From: Hyphococcus flavus
GTDB taxonomy: Bacteria; Pseudomonadota; Alphaproteobacteria; Caulobacterales; Parvularculaceae
NCBI RefSeq assembly: GCF_028748065.1
Contig: NZ_CP118166.1
Location: 635,501 to 699,500 of the forward strand
Reading direction: 5' to 3'
Length of the DNA stretch: 64,000 nucleotides
Position numbers and translations under genes: made by a program
Part shown: piece by piece, positions 24,770-34,302 of the stretch
Position numbering within the stretch: position 1 is the stretch's first letter
How the letters are laid out: every line of letters starts with the position of its first letter
The notes under the pieces: model-generated
The model's input: only the letters and a program-made list of their open reading frames with translations
What the model was told of the DNA's origin: nothing
The model's database searches: none

Positions 24770-25540
24770 TTAGAATTCCACCAGCTCGTCAGGCGCGTTT
24801 TCACCCGGCGGCGGTGGCGGCGCGATACGCCAGCCCGTTCCGTCATTACAGGCCGTCCCTTCCCATTCCACCCGATCTGAATACATATTGATCCGCTGGC
24901 GGAAATTCCGGCACAAAACGGGCTTGCGCATGGGCCCGCCGGCAAGTTCCAGCTCTGAGCCTGGCGCCTTGATGAGCAAGTCCCCGAAAACATACCCGCG
25001 CACCACGTCATTGACAGCGACCAGCATCCAGTTGCGGTCGCGCACGCGTCCCACCACATCAACACCGGTGCCGGAATTCAGCACTTCAACCGCCGAGGAA
25101 CTCGTATTCGGACCGGTGCGAATGTTCGAATTTCGCGTCAGCACGTAAAGTCCAAGCTCGGTTTCAACGACTTGTGCAAGGTTCAAATCCCCGCGCGCCG
25201 CTTCGATACGCTGATTGGGATCAGCTTTCAAATTGCCGAGCGCATAGGACAAAGGTTCAACCACGCCGCGTGCGCGTGAACCACTCCACCCTTGCGGCTT
25301 GCCTGACGCCATGGCCTCGGTAAATGCGTAGCCAAGCGCATCGCGATCACGACCCGAGAGATTGAAATCAACCGGCGCGCCAAGAGTGTAGTTGGCCGAA
25401 CCGCCATCAAAAGGATCGAGACCGGAAAAACTTTCACACGCCGCCAGCGTCACAAAAGCCGTTCCAATTAAAGTCAATTTTGAAGCGAATTTGATGCAGC
25501 GTTCTCCTGCAATGAATTCTCGAAAAATTTTTAGCGGCAT
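24770..25540 (-). CDS. SH3-domain lipoprotein with a possible ATC start
   Basis: 256 residues if read from the only in-frame ATG (25540). A better biological start may be the ATC at 25493-25495: AGGAG lies eight bases before it, and the protein would then begin x-K-F-A-S-K-L-T-L-I-G-T-A-F-V-T-L-A-A-C, a perfect lipoprotein signal. The ATG form puts 15 extra residues before that signal. Residues ~130-195 form a bacterial SH3 domain (N-S-N-I-R-T-G-P, V-V-G-R-V-R-D-R-N-W, G-Y-V-F-G-D-L-L), which usually binds the cell wall. The C-terminus is Pro-rich. Divergent from the DUF2336 gene. Confidence 0.8.
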   Translation of the reverse strand: MPLKIFREFIAGERCIKFASKLTLIGTAFVTLAACESFSGLDPFDGGSANYTLGAPVDFNLSGRDRDALGYAFTEAMASGKPQGWSGSRARGVVEPLSYALGNLKADPNQRIEAARGDLNLAQVVETELGLYVLTRNSNIRTGPNTSSSAVEVLNSGTGVDVVGRVRDRNWMLVAVNDVVRGYVFGDLLIKAPGSELELAGGPMRKPVLCRNFRQRINMYSDRVEWEGTACNDGTGWRIAPPPPPGENAPDELVEF

Positions 25541-25626
25541 ACGCGAACCTTCTTCTTTTCACCGGGTTTCAGGCGACGGATTTTTTACCTTTGTTGCACA
25601 GTCTCGATCCATTGTGGAGAGTATAG

Positions 25627-26772
25627 ATGGCGTCGTCGCAGGTTCAATTGAATCAACTTGTTGAGTTCGCGAAAGACCGGTCGGAATCCGGCCGGTCGAA
25701 ACTTTTCCGCACGCTCGCCAGCCTGTACCTCACTCAACCGAACGCTCTTTCCGAGCAAGCCCGCCGCACATTTGACCAGCTTCTGGCATCGCTGTGCCTC
25801 CAGGCGGATTTCGGCGCACGCCGCGACGTCGCTGCAAAGGTTCTCGAAACCCCCGCGCCGCCCAAAGAATTGCTCCTGGCGCTCGCGCATTCGGAACTCG
25901 AGATCGCCGCACCGATTTTACGGAGCCCGTTGAACCTCACCGATCGCGATCTTGTTCAATTTATCGACGAAGGCGAGCCCTCGCGCCTCACCGCTATCGC
26001 GGCGCGCAAGAAGCTGTCAGAACCTGTCGTGAACAAACTTGTTGCAACAGGCCATGACGCAGTCTACCTGGCGATCGCCAGGAACCAGGATGTGACGCTA
26101 TCCGCAGGCGCGATGCTTGCGCTGGTGAACAAAGCAAGACAGCAAGTGACGCTGCAAGAACCGCTATTGGCGCGCTATGACTTGCCGCCGTATCTCTTGA
26201 TCCGGATGTTTTTCTTTATCGCCGGGGACTTGCGCAAGGAGCTTCTCGCCCGTGCGGATATGATCGAACCGGCCCTTGTGCGCGATGCAATGGATTCAAC
26301 GCGCGACGGTTTGCTTGCGCCATCACAGGAAGACAGCGCCGAGTTAAGCGAAGCCCGGCATGTTGTTGCCGATAAGGCGGATCAAGGCCGCGTGGACGAT
26401 GCTTTTTTAGGCGCGCTAATCGAGGCGCGCGAGCACAAGGCGGTGCTGATCGCTTTTGCATACATAACAGGCGTCGACTTTCGGTCCGCAAAAATTATTT
26501 TCAAAGACAGCTCTTATGAGTCGCTGGTGATTGCGTGCCGGGCGTCTAAGATTTCGCGCGATATGTTCGCGGCTCTCGCGCAGCATGTACCCGAGGCTCA
26601 AACCGCCAGCGGCGCCCGGGGCCCGGCCATGCTCAATTTATATGAAAAAATCTCACCTGAAATTGCCGAACGATTGATGCGGTTCTGGCGCCTTCGCGCG
26701 CGCGCCAGCGCCGACGCCGCAAAAATCGCATCCCTGCTGCGTGATGTGGAAGGGTTGTCGGACAAACAGTAG
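25627..26772 (+). CDS. DUF2336 protein (first of two)
   Basis: 381 residues, soluble, nearly all helical, built of HEAT-like repeats (A-P-I-L-R-S-P-L-N-L-T-D-R-D-L-V, L-T-A-I-A-A-R-K-K-L-S-E-P-V). This is the DUF2336 pattern common in alphaproteobacteria, of unknown biochemical function. Divergent from the SH3 lipoprotein. A second, shorter-related member is at 59150-60358. Confidence 0.85.
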   Translation: MASSQVQLNQLVEFAKDRSESGRSKLFRTLASLYLTQPNALSEQARRTFDQLLASLCLQADFGARRDVAAKVLETPAPPKELLLALAHSELEIAAPILRSPLNLTDRDLVQFIDEGEPSRLTAIAARKKLSEPVVNKLVATGHDAVYLAIARNQDVTLSAGAMLALVNKARQQVTLQEPLLARYDLPPYLLIRMFFFIAGDLRKELLARADMIEPALVRDAMDSTRDGLLAPSQEDSAELSEARHVVADKADQGRVDDAFLGALIEAREHKAVLIAFAYITGVDFRSAKIIFKDSSYESLVIACRASKISRDMFAALAQHVPEAQTASGARGPAMLNLYEKISPEIAERLMRFWRLRARASADAAKIASLLRDVEGLSDKQ

Positions 26773-26781
26773 ACGCACGCC

Positions 26782-27117
26782 CTAGTCTAGAAACGCGCGC
26801 CCCGCCCGATCCTCTATTTCAACAATCCACAAGTCCGGATCAATCCGTACTTCTTTTTCAAGCCAGGCGTCGATTTTCATTTCAACGTCCTCAGCCTGCG
26901 GATCGCCTTCAAACGGCTCGCGCCAGACTGGGTTTCCATCAAGGTCGCGGCTTTGAATAAACAATCGTGCGCGGCCGCGTTCAATAAAAACCTTTACCGC
27001 GACGGCGCCAGCGTCAGGGTCGCCGCGGCGAACGATCGTTGCAAATGCCCCCTGCCCTTGCGCACGGCGCAGATGCGCGCTAACGCGAATGTCTGTTTTG
27101 ATACGTGGTTCAATCAT
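26782..27117 (-). CDS. DUF1491 protein
   Basis: 111 residues with R-I-K-T-D-I-R-V-S-A-H-L-R-R near the start and V-R-R-G-D-P-D-A-G-A-V-A-V-K-V in the middle, the hallmark of the alphaproteobacterial DUF1491 family. The end has L-W-I-V-E-I-E-D-R. Soluble, cytoplasmic; function not established. Convergent with the DUF2336 gene ten bases away and divergent from the PadR gene. Confidence 0.88.
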   Translation of the reverse strand: MIEPRIKTDIRVSAHLRRAQGQGAFATIVRRGDPDAGAVAVKVFIERGRARLFIQSRDLDGNPVWREPFEGDPQAEDVEMKIDAWLEKEVRIDPDLWIVEIEDRAGRAFLD

Positions 27118-27209
27118 TCCGCTATCTTAACAGTCTCGCAGGTGGAAGATCACATCCGGTCAATACATTGGCGGGAACGGGCGCGAACACAACATAAGAA
27201 ACCAATATC

Positions 27210-27719
27210 ATGACCAAACGCAAAAACGATACCTCTGTTACCGAACTTGAAGGAACCGCCATGGCCATCATCAAACGGGATGGGCCATGCACTACTTACG
27301 CTATAAAGGAAGTTTTCCGAACCTCGCCATCAGAGTACTGGTCAGGCAGCGCCGGCGCCGTCTATCCGCTCATGAACCGCCTGGAAGCGCGGAAATATAT
27401 AAAGTCCAAGGCCGACAAGTCCGACGGCCGGGCGCGCCGCGAGTTTACAATCACAAAAGCCGGTGAAAAAGCCTTGATGGCTTGGCTGACTGATTCCGAC
27501 CGGGCCACCGGGCTTGGATTTGATCCCCTTCGAACCCGGCTCTTCTTCGCCGACCTCCTTACCGATAAAGCCTACGAAAAATTCCATTCGGAAGTCATGG
27601 AAAAGATGGAGCAGGTAAAGTCACGATCGAAGGAAGGCGAGCCGCCACTGACCAGCAAGATTATGGACATATGGATCAAGCTCCGCCTGGACGGGCTCCG
27701 GAAATTTAATAGAAAGTAA
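27210..27719 (+). CDS. PadR-family transcription regulator
   Basis: 169 residues. An N-terminal winged helix (~10-90) has G-P-C-T-T-Y-A-I-K, A-V-Y-P-L-M-N-R-L-E and a wing with R-R-E-F-T-I-T-K-A-G, then a C-terminal helical dimerisation part (~95-165). PadR proteins are usually repressors of nearby transport or stress genes; the MFS gene 97 bases downstream on the same strand is a plausible target but no operator is visible. Confidence 0.85.
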   Translation: MTKRKNDTSVTELEGTAMAIIKRDGPCTTYAIKEVFRTSPSEYWSGSAGAVYPLMNRLEARKYIKSKADKSDGRARREFTITKAGEKALMAWLTDSDRATGLGFDPLRTRLFFADLLTDKAYEKFHSEVMEKMEQVKSRSKEGEPPLTSKIMDIWIKLRLDGLRKFNRK

Positions 27720-27816
27720 TGCCCCAGAAGGTCGGCGAATGGCGCCGGCATGCTATGCGCCGCCGCGCAAATATGTTTAGACCGGGATTATTCACGTTGG
27801 CGCGGGCGGCGGATTA

Positions 27817-29046
27817 ATGACCAACACCATAAGAACCTTGTCGGCGCTGCTGCTCGCCGCTTTCATTCTTATTGCCGGCAACAACCTTCAAGGCACGCTG
27901 CTTGCCATTCGTGGTGATCTTGAAGGGTTTTCGCTGACGCTGGTCGGCCTTCTGATGTCGGCATACTTTGTCGGCTTCATCGCCGGCTGCCGCTATGCGC
28001 CCGGCATGGTCAAGCGCGTCGGCCATATCCGCAGCTTTACAGCACTAGCTTCGCTCGCATCGGCATCGGCCTTGGCGCACCTGCTCGCTATCGATGCAAC
28101 AATCTGGATCGTGCTGCGCGTCATCAGCGGTTTCTGTCTTGCCGGATTACACATGATTCTGGAAAGCTGGCTCAATGAGAACGCCACGAATGAAACACGC
28201 GGTCGAATATTATCCGTCTACAGGATAACAGACCTGTCGGCCGCCACAGCGGGACAGATGCTGCTCGCCGCCAGCGACCCCGCGGGGTTTGTTCTATTCG
28301 CTCTCGTTTCAATTCTGATGTCGATTGCGCTTGTTCCTGTTGCCCTGACCACATCAACAGCGCCGCAACCGATCTCTGACGACACGTTGAATCTCAAGCG
28401 AATATTTCACATCTCTCCGCTTGCGGGCGCAGGCTGTTTCGCGGTGGGCGCTGCAAACGGCGCCTTCTGGGCTATCGCCGCCGTGTTCGTGCAGCGTCTT
28501 GGCTATAGCGTCACGATTGTCGCCTGGTTCATGAGCGCGGTCGTCATCGCCGGCGCCGTTTCACAATGGCCGCTCGGCCATCTTTCAGACCGCATTGACC
28601 GGCGCCTTGTCATCATTGGCGCTGCCGGCGGCAGCACGCTCGGCGGCGTTTTTCTTTCACTCACCAGCACCATTTCGCCATTGATGTTGCTCGCCGGCGG
28701 TTGCGTGTTCGGGTTGTTCGCCATGCCGCTTTTTGGGTTATCGGTGGCCCATGCAAATGATCGGGCAAAACCGACTGAATACGTTTCCCTCAATGCGGGT
28801 CTGTTGTTGCTCTATGGCGCCGGCGCGGTCGCCGGACCGGTCATCGCGCCCGTCATCATGCAGTTTACAGCGCCGCAAGCGCTCTTCCTCTACACGTCTT
28901 CCATTCACGTTTTACTGGTTGTTTTCGGCATCTGGCGGGTCATCAGGCGTGACGCAGTACCGGAAGAAGAAAGAGAAGACTTCATCTCAGTCCCACGCAC
29001 TTCGCCCGGCGTTTTCGAAATGAACCCGAATGTGGAAGAGGATTAA
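27817..29046 (+). CDS. MFS transporter (YcaD-like)
   Basis: 409 residues with 12 predicted membrane helices. Visible features are G-L-L-M-S-A-Y-F-V-G-F-I-A-G near the second helix, the R-V-I-S-G-F-C-L-A-G-L segment, L-E-S-W-L-N-E, and the G-H-L-S-D-R-I-D-R-R loop, a good match to the MFS cytoplasmic signature. The E-S-W-L-N segment is typical of the YcaD branch. Substrate unknown. The last ~30 residues are acidic and cytoplasmic. Follows the PadR gene. Confidence 0.85.
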   Translation: MTNTIRTLSALLLAAFILIAGNNLQGTLLAIRGDLEGFSLTLVGLLMSAYFVGFIAGCRYAPGMVKRVGHIRSFTALASLASASALAHLLAIDATIWIVLRVISGFCLAGLHMILESWLNENATNETRGRILSVYRITDLSAATAGQMLLAASDPAGFVLFALVSILMSIALVPVALTTSTAPQPISDDTLNLKRIFHISPLAGAGCFAVGAANGAFWAIAAVFVQRLGYSVTIVAWFMSAVVIAGAVSQWPLGHLSDRIDRRLVIIGAAGGSTLGGVFLSLTSTISPLMLLAGGCVFGLFAMPLFGLSVAHANDRAKPTEYVSLNAGLLLLYGAGAVAGPVIAPVIMQFTAPQALFLYTSSIHVLLVVFGIWRVIRRDAVPEEEREDFISVPRTSPGVFEMNPNVEED

Positions 29047-29180
29047 GCAGGCGCTATTTCCGTCATTGGGCCAGACTGCTTTTTGGATGCAACAACACTA
29101 AGCCGTTGAAAAATAAAGAAGCCGCGCGCCGGCGTTCTCATAAACACAGTTTCGTATTTTTGAACCTGCTCTAGGAATCA

Positions 29181-29203
29181 ATTGTTGCTTGAGAACCAAC
29201 AAT
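29181..29203. promoter_or_regulatory. Inverted repeat upstream of the beta-helix membrane protein gene
   Basis: ATTGTTG and CAACAAT form a perfect 7-bp inverted repeat with a 9-base centre, 65 bases before the start at 29268. It has no T-run, so an operator is more likely than a terminator. Confidence 0.4.
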
Positions 29204-29267
29204 ACTTGCGGCATCTTCACCGTCATCGCTGAGCAAAGCAGGAAATGGACCGGGGGGTGCAGCCGCA

Positions 29268-31685
29268 ATGTCGCGCATAGATTTGACCAATCCGCAACGT
29301 CAATGGTTTGAAAATTGGTGGGCGATTGATTTCTCTTGGGATCACGTAACTGACAGCGGCGAGTTTGTTGACGGCGCCCATAGCGCCGCCATCAAAGAAG
29401 TTTTCGGACAGGAATTTCATCAAACCTATTTTGGAGAAAGCCAGCCAAAACTCTATTCGGTGGAATGGAACGGGCAGGTGCGCCGTTTTACCCGTTTACA
29501 TTTGCCACTCTGGAATGGCGGCGGATATCTGACGCCGCGCCACCCGGAGTATGATGGACCAAACTCTTGGAGCCAGGACGAATACAATCTGACTTATGAA
29601 GCGGCGATGTACATCATCAAAACACTTCGCACGCATCAACCACTGATAAAACCAGAAGCATTCCACAAGTTTAAAGAAGAACAAAGCAGAGCAGAACGCA
29701 TCTCCCTGGATGCAAACAACCCTAAGAGAAAAAAGTCACGACTTTCATGGCTTCGCAATGAACAACAAAATAAAATAAGCGAAAGAAATGATCGTCAACA
29801 AGCTGCGAGCGCCTACCCTCTCCGCATGCGTTCAGCAATGGAGCGGTTAACACAGAAAGCTTCCGTCAACGCTCAACGCCTAATCGAAAAAGACAAGAGC
29901 TATTGGCAAAACAAGTCGCTTGCATCGAATGCCACAATAGCGAACCCGGTGACGTCGAACCTGACACCAAAGCCTTTGGTCCGCCGGTTTGAGCCAGAGG
30001 GTGAACATACTCGTTCAACCTCTAAAAACGCTGAATTTATACCGCTTGACGGCATGACTGTCGGCTGGGTGTCTTCCACACAACTGGACAATAAAATTAG
30101 GGGTCATCTGTGTGGAAGTTTTTGCTACTTTGGCGCCTCCTTCTATTTAGCAGAGGCGGACATACGAGGGGATTTGCACCTTGAGTACGCCCATTTAAGC
30201 CATGGAATATTTGCCCATAAGGTAACTTTACAAGGCAACGTTGTTGCTCATCACGCCACTTGCGGACAGGGAAGCTGGATTCGTTTTACTGGCGACATAT
30301 CCGGCAACATAAATCTTTCTAACGTCAAAACTGATGGTTGGATCGCGCTCTTGGAAAGCAAGTATGTCGGCAATATCAATATTGAAAAATCTACAGCAGA
30401 AGTCATTGCATTATGGAAATCGAAAGTTGAGGGAACTGTAACTGCAACTCATATTTTCGCCAAAAATTCGATCTCAGCATGGGATCTGGAGATTAAGCAA
30501 TCGCTGTTCGCACAACACATCAGATCTGATCTTTACACCTCATTTGGAGGCCTTACCGTACATGGCGATGTCCATCTTTCAGAGTATTCCAGCGGCAAAA
30601 ACGGTTTATCTGCTCCTAACATCGTCATCGACGGAAAACTCGACATTTCCGAGGCAAATATCCGAACCGACGCCGATCTGACAAGTCTTTCGGTAAAAAG
30701 AGGAGTAAACTTCAGCAAGTCTTACATTGAGCATGACCTGAAGCTGGTAAACGCCAAATTGGGATCGGATATCCGAAACAATCAGGAATGCGCTGATTTT
30801 TCTGAACTTTACGTCGGCGGCCAAACCGATCTAGAGCGCGCAAAAATAGGCAATCGGCCCGCCGGCCCCACAAACTTCAAAGACGCCACATTCGTGCAAC
30901 AGGTTAACTTCAAGAATGCGCATTTTTTAAACGCAGTCGATTTTGAAGGCACTCAATTTCAGGGAATAGCAAACTATCGCTATACGGTCTTTCACGACCT
31001 TGTTAACTTTGCAGCTGTTGAATTTCGGCCGTCAACAACGTTGCAAGGCGCAATATTTAAAAAACGCGTCGGCAACAACGACGAAGAAAAAGCAAATATG
31101 GAAGAAACTTTTCGTACGCTGAAAAGAATTATGCACGTCGCTCAGGCGCGCCAGGATGAAGCCCGGTTTTATGCATACGAACTGAATGCCCGCAGAGCAC
31201 GCTGGGACATCAATTTTGCTGAAAAGCTTTTTCTATTGGGTTTCGGATTCGCTAGCGACTATGGAGGCGGGCTTCTTAAACCCTTATTTATTATCGCCAC
31301 CAGCTTATTGTTTTTCGCTTTGGCATACATGCGTATTGGAGCTGAAACCAACGATGGCATTCCAGCCCCTTCGTTCGCCGAAATGCTGTCCGTATCCACC
31401 GATCAAAGCGTGCGTCCGTTTCAAGCCTGGAGTGCGGACTTCAAACAGTCATTGCTAACAGATGGATTTGGTCCCGAATATGACTGGTTGTTAGCCAAAG
31501 ATGCTTGTTATGAGTCTGACCGCGAAACTGGCGCCGCATCAGAAGATCCGGAACTTTCCTGCACACCAAAGCTGGGCAAAAGCTGGGAAAGTTTCAAAAC
31601 GCTTGCGTTTCTTCAGTCTTTGATGACTGTGGTGTTTCTCGCACTGTTCCTGTTGGGATTACGTCGTCGTTTCCAGATGGGTTAA
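29268..31685 (+). CDS. 805-residue membrane protein with beta-helix-like repeats
   Basis: Residues 1-100 form a compact Trp/His-rich domain (F-E-N-W-W-A-I-D-F-S-W-D). A charged linker (~130-260) follows. Residues ~260-610 are repeats of ~20 residues with alternating hydrophobic positions (D-G-K-L-D-I-S-E-A-N-I, F-K-D-A-T-F, F-K-N-A-H-F, F-E-G-T-Q-F) like pentapeptide-repeat or right-handed beta-helix proteins. Then a helical segment, a membrane helix (~672-694), a loop with two Cys and a second membrane helix near the end. Codon use looks more AT-rich than its neighbours, suggesting transfer. Function unknown; monocistronic. Confidence 0.8.
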   Translation: MSRIDLTNPQRQWFENWWAIDFSWDHVTDSGEFVDGAHSAAIKEVFGQEFHQTYFGESQPKLYSVEWNGQVRRFTRLHLPLWNGGGYLTPRHPEYDGPNSWSQDEYNLTYEAAMYIIKTLRTHQPLIKPEAFHKFKEEQSRAERISLDANNPKRKKSRLSWLRNEQQNKISERNDRQQAASAYPLRMRSAMERLTQKASVNAQRLIEKDKSYWQNKSLASNATIANPVTSNLTPKPLVRRFEPEGEHTRSTSKNAEFIPLDGMTVGWVSSTQLDNKIRGHLCGSFCYFGASFYLAEADIRGDLHLEYAHLSHGIFAHKVTLQGNVVAHHATCGQGSWIRFTGDISGNINLSNVKTDGWIALLESKYVGNINIEKSTAEVIALWKSKVEGTVTATHIFAKNSISAWDLEIKQSLFAQHIRSDLYTSFGGLTVHGDVHLSEYSSGKNGLSAPNIVIDGKLDISEANIRTDADLTSLSVKRGVNFSKSYIEHDLKLVNAKLGSDIRNNQECADFSELYVGGQTDLERAKIGNRPAGPTNFKDATFVQQVNFKNAHFLNAVDFEGTQFQGIANYRYTVFHDLVNFAAVEFRPSTTLQGAIFKKRVGNNDEEKANMEETFRTLKRIMHVAQARQDEARFYAYELNARRARWDINFAEKLFLLGFGFASDYGGGLLKPLFIIATSLLFFALAYMRIGAETNDGIPAPSFAEMLSVSTDQSVRPFQAWSADFKQSLLTDGFGPEYDWLLAKDACYESDRETGAASEDPELSCTPKLGKSWESFKTLAFLQSLMTVVFLALFLLGLRRRFQMG

Positions 31686-31704
31686 GTAGAAATTTCTGCG
31701 ACTT

Positions 31705-32937
31705 CTAGGCCGCATCGCGGCCAATGCGCTCGCGGCGATACTGGGCGACGCGATCAAGCTGGCTTTGTATGTCCGCCGGACCCGTTGTGATGTTCGCGCC
31801 GGTCATTTCTTTCAGCGATTTTCGAACCGGCAAAACAAAATGCGCGACCGTGCCCTCGCCTGGCGCCGATGTCAGCTTCAACACGCCGCCATGCAGGTTT
31901 GCGAGCCGATAGGCCATGGAAAGGCCGAGCCCCGTGCCACCTGTTCCGCGTACGCCGTTTTTATGCAACGCCGTGAAACGCTCGCCAAGACGGGCGAGCG
32001 CCGTCTGGCTCATGCCGACGCCGGTGTCGATGACGGAAAATTCGATTGCGCCGTCTTTTTCACGAACGCTCAAGGTCACGGCGCCGTCAGCAGTGAACTT
32101 CACCGCATTGTTCAAGAGATTGACAATGATGCGCCTTACCGCGCTTGCGTCGAGCATGGTTTCGGGAAGGTCTTCAGCAATTTCGACATTGAGGTCGAGA
32201 CCGGCCCGCTCTGCTTCCCCGCGCACCATTTCGGCACAGGTTCGCGCCAGCGGCGCCGGGGACGAAAGCGCGGGCGCCAGCTCATATCTCCCGGCATCGA
32301 GTTTCGCCCGGTCGAGCATCGCCGCTATCAGGTCTGAGGCATGACCGCCCGTCGCATGTATAAGGTCGGCGTATTCGCGATACTTGTCGTGACCGAGCGG
32401 GCCAAAGGCTTCTGCCCGCATGGCCTCGGCAAAACCCATGATCGCGCCGAGCGGGGTTTTCAACTCATGTCCCAGATCAGCAAGCATCGCCGTATCGGGC
32501 CGCGCCTCGTCCGCCGCACTGGCTTTATCACTCGCGCCTCGTGACTGGCGAAGCGCTGCAAGCTCCGGCCCGCGATCGCGGAGCAGGGCCGAAAGATCAT
32601 GCCCGTCCCGCACAAGGGCGATTTCCGTAAAAACCGGCCCTGCATGAGGCCGCAAAAGCCGGAATTTCAAACGCTCGGCCGCCTCCGCCCTTGTGTTCTG
32701 GAGCGCGCGCGAAAGCGCCTCTTTCAATGCCGCCCGGTCATCACGGCCGGCAAAATCGAGAATCGACCGGCCTTTCAGGTTGGTTTCGCCGCCAATAAGC
32801 GTTCGCGCGCCGTCGCTCGACGCCAAAATCTCGCCGTCGGGGGCAAGGCGCAGCACGGGATCGCCCGATCCGGCGCGCCATTCGGCCCGATCCTTGCGGT
32901 TCGATCCGGTAAGAAATGCAAACGGGCGAAAAGCCAT
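31705..32937 (-). CDS. Soluble PAS-type sensor histidine kinase
   Basis: 410 residues without membrane helices. Residues ~25-135 resemble a PAS domain (L-R-L-A-P-D-G-E-I-L). The H-box L-G-H-E-L-K-T-P-L-G-A-I-M-G-F-A-E carries the phosphorylated His; the catalytic domain has N-L-L-N-N-A-V-K-F-T (N), D-T-G-V-G-M (G1) and G-T-G-L-G-L-S-M (G2). It resembles the cytoplasmic PleC/DivJ-type kinase cores of alphaproteobacteria. No response regulator is adjacent, so it is an orphan; partner unknown. Confidence 0.9.
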   Translation of the reverse strand: MAFRPFAFLTGSNRKDRAEWRAGSGDPVLRLAPDGEILASSDGARTLIGGETNLKGRSILDFAGRDDRAALKEALSRALQNTRAEAAERLKFRLLRPHAGPVFTEIALVRDGHDLSALLRDRGPELAALRQSRGASDKASAADEARPDTAMLADLGHELKTPLGAIMGFAEAMRAEAFGPLGHDKYREYADLIHATGGHASDLIAAMLDRAKLDAGRYELAPALSSPAPLARTCAEMVRGEAERAGLDLNVEIAEDLPETMLDASAVRRIIVNLLNNAVKFTADGAVTLSVREKDGAIEFSVIDTGVGMSQTALARLGERFTALHKNGVRGTGGTGLGLSMAYRLANLHGGVLKLTSAPGEGTVAHFVLPVRKSLKEMTGANITTGPADIQSQLDRVAQYRRERIGRDAA

Positions 32938-33187
32938 GAAAGACCTTGAGTTTCAAACCCCCGCGCCGCACAAGGCCGTGCCTCAGGAGAATCAATTCGT
33001 TAACGCCCCTTCACCATGCGCAAATTGACGTTAACAAATGATAAATCAGGAAATGTGGGAAAATATGGCTTTGCACCGCGTCAACCGGTCGAATTTGATA
33101 ATAATTCGGTTAGGATGGTGAGCGCCGTGTTAATCGGTGGGGCGTTAGCGTGGCGGCTGCTGTGTTGCCGTCATTCAGGGAGAATTC

Positions 33188-34231
33188 ATGTCTCAGTCGC
33201 GTAGATGCAAGGGGCCGCGTCAGGTGTCTGTCTCGTACAGATCAGGGTCAAATAACCGGAAAATCCGTCCCGCAGCCGCTCTTGCTGCAATCGTGGCGGG
33301 CCTGGCGGCGACGACCGTTTCCGCCGATACGCTTGCCCAGCCAAAAGATAACTCGCTCGAGCGGTCCGCCGCGAACTACATCCGCTTTCGGGAAGACGTC
33401 GCCGCCATAGAGGCGATGCCGTTCACCGATGAAGAGGTCACCCGCGAAGCGCACCGGCGCCTGTCCACGCATGATTCAACAGAACTCGCTGGCGGCTGGG
33501 TCGCCTACGCCGCGCTGGTGGCGGCCGATTCCCCGGCTTTCGCAGAAGCGATCCAGGACGAGATCAAGAAAAAGTCAAACCGCCGGAAAGGCGTCATCGG
33601 CGGCGTCGACGGGCTGATGGCGAACATCGCCCAGGACCCGGCCTATTTGCGAAACCTGTCCGGCGCCGATGAAGCGGTAAGTGCTATCCTCGCCATGTCG
33701 GTTCAGGACTCAACGCGTATCGCCGAGCTTGGCGACGCTTTTAAAACGCAAGCTTACGCCATGCAGAAAACAAGCTGGGGCAAGAAACGAATCTCGCCGC
33801 CGCAATCGCGTCTCGATGAAGCGGCGAATTATGGCCGCGCACGTGCAAAGCCAGCAACGCCTGTTTTCGAACGGCCTGTTAATGACGGGGTGATGGCGCC
33901 AGCGCTCGCCAATGCGCGGCAGGAATGGGCCGCCGACTGGGGCGCCTCCGGCGGCGCCGGACGTGTTTCAGAAAAAAGCGCTGACATCATCATCAACAAC
34001 ATTCTCAATCTCGCCGCGCGTTATTCGACAAACGCACTCAACCCACGACTGGTTGAGGTTTACGCCGCCAATCCGAAATCGGAACGCTGCCTTTCCATGG
34101 CGAAGCTGACGCTCGACCAGTGCATCGCGGCGACGCGCACGCCCTATGAGGAGGCGTTCTGTCTTGGCGAACATGGGTTGAATGACGTTGCAACTTGCAA
34201 TGGCTGGGTCGCGGACGCAGGCGCGAGCTAA
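33188..34231 (+). CDS. Exported hypothetical protein
   Basis: 347 residues; GGGAG six bases before the ATG. A long basic N-region precedes a hydrophobic Ala-rich segment (~27-46), giving a signal peptide probably cleaved after V-S-A. The mature part is helical with four Cys in the last 60 residues (E-R-C-L, D-Q-C-I, A-F-C-L, A-T-C-N) that could pair as two disulfides. No family recognised. The 250 bases upstream contain no gene; a weak TTAA-N7-TAAA sequence near 33034 is the only feature seen. Confidence 0.78.
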   Translation: MSQSRRCKGPRQVSVSYRSGSNNRKIRPAAALAAIVAGLAATTVSADTLAQPKDNSLERSAANYIRFREDVAAIEAMPFTDEEVTREAHRRLSTHDSTELAGGWVAYAALVAADSPAFAEAIQDEIKKKSNRRKGVIGGVDGLMANIAQDPAYLRNLSGADEAVSAILAMSVQDSTRIAELGDAFKTQAYAMQKTSWGKKRISPPQSRLDEAANYGRARAKPATPVFERPVNDGVMAPALANARQEWAADWGASGGAGRVSEKSADIIINNILNLAARYSTNALNPRLVEVYAANPKSERCLSMAKLTLDQCIAATRTPYEEAFCLGEHGLNDVATCNGWVADAGAS

Positions 34232-34260
34232 GGTCTAGGCTCTTTCTTTGCAGACACATG

Positions 34261-34291
34261 AAACAGGCCGCTCCCAAAGGCGGCCTGTTTT
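34261..34291 (+). terminator. Intrinsic terminator between exported protein and AraC gene
   Basis: A perfect 11-bp stem (34261-34271 with 34280-34290) with an 8-base loop and TTTT. It ends only ~12 bases before the start codon of the next gene, leaving little room for a separate leader. Confidence 0.85.
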
Positions 34292-34302
34292 GCTATGTTA
34301 CC

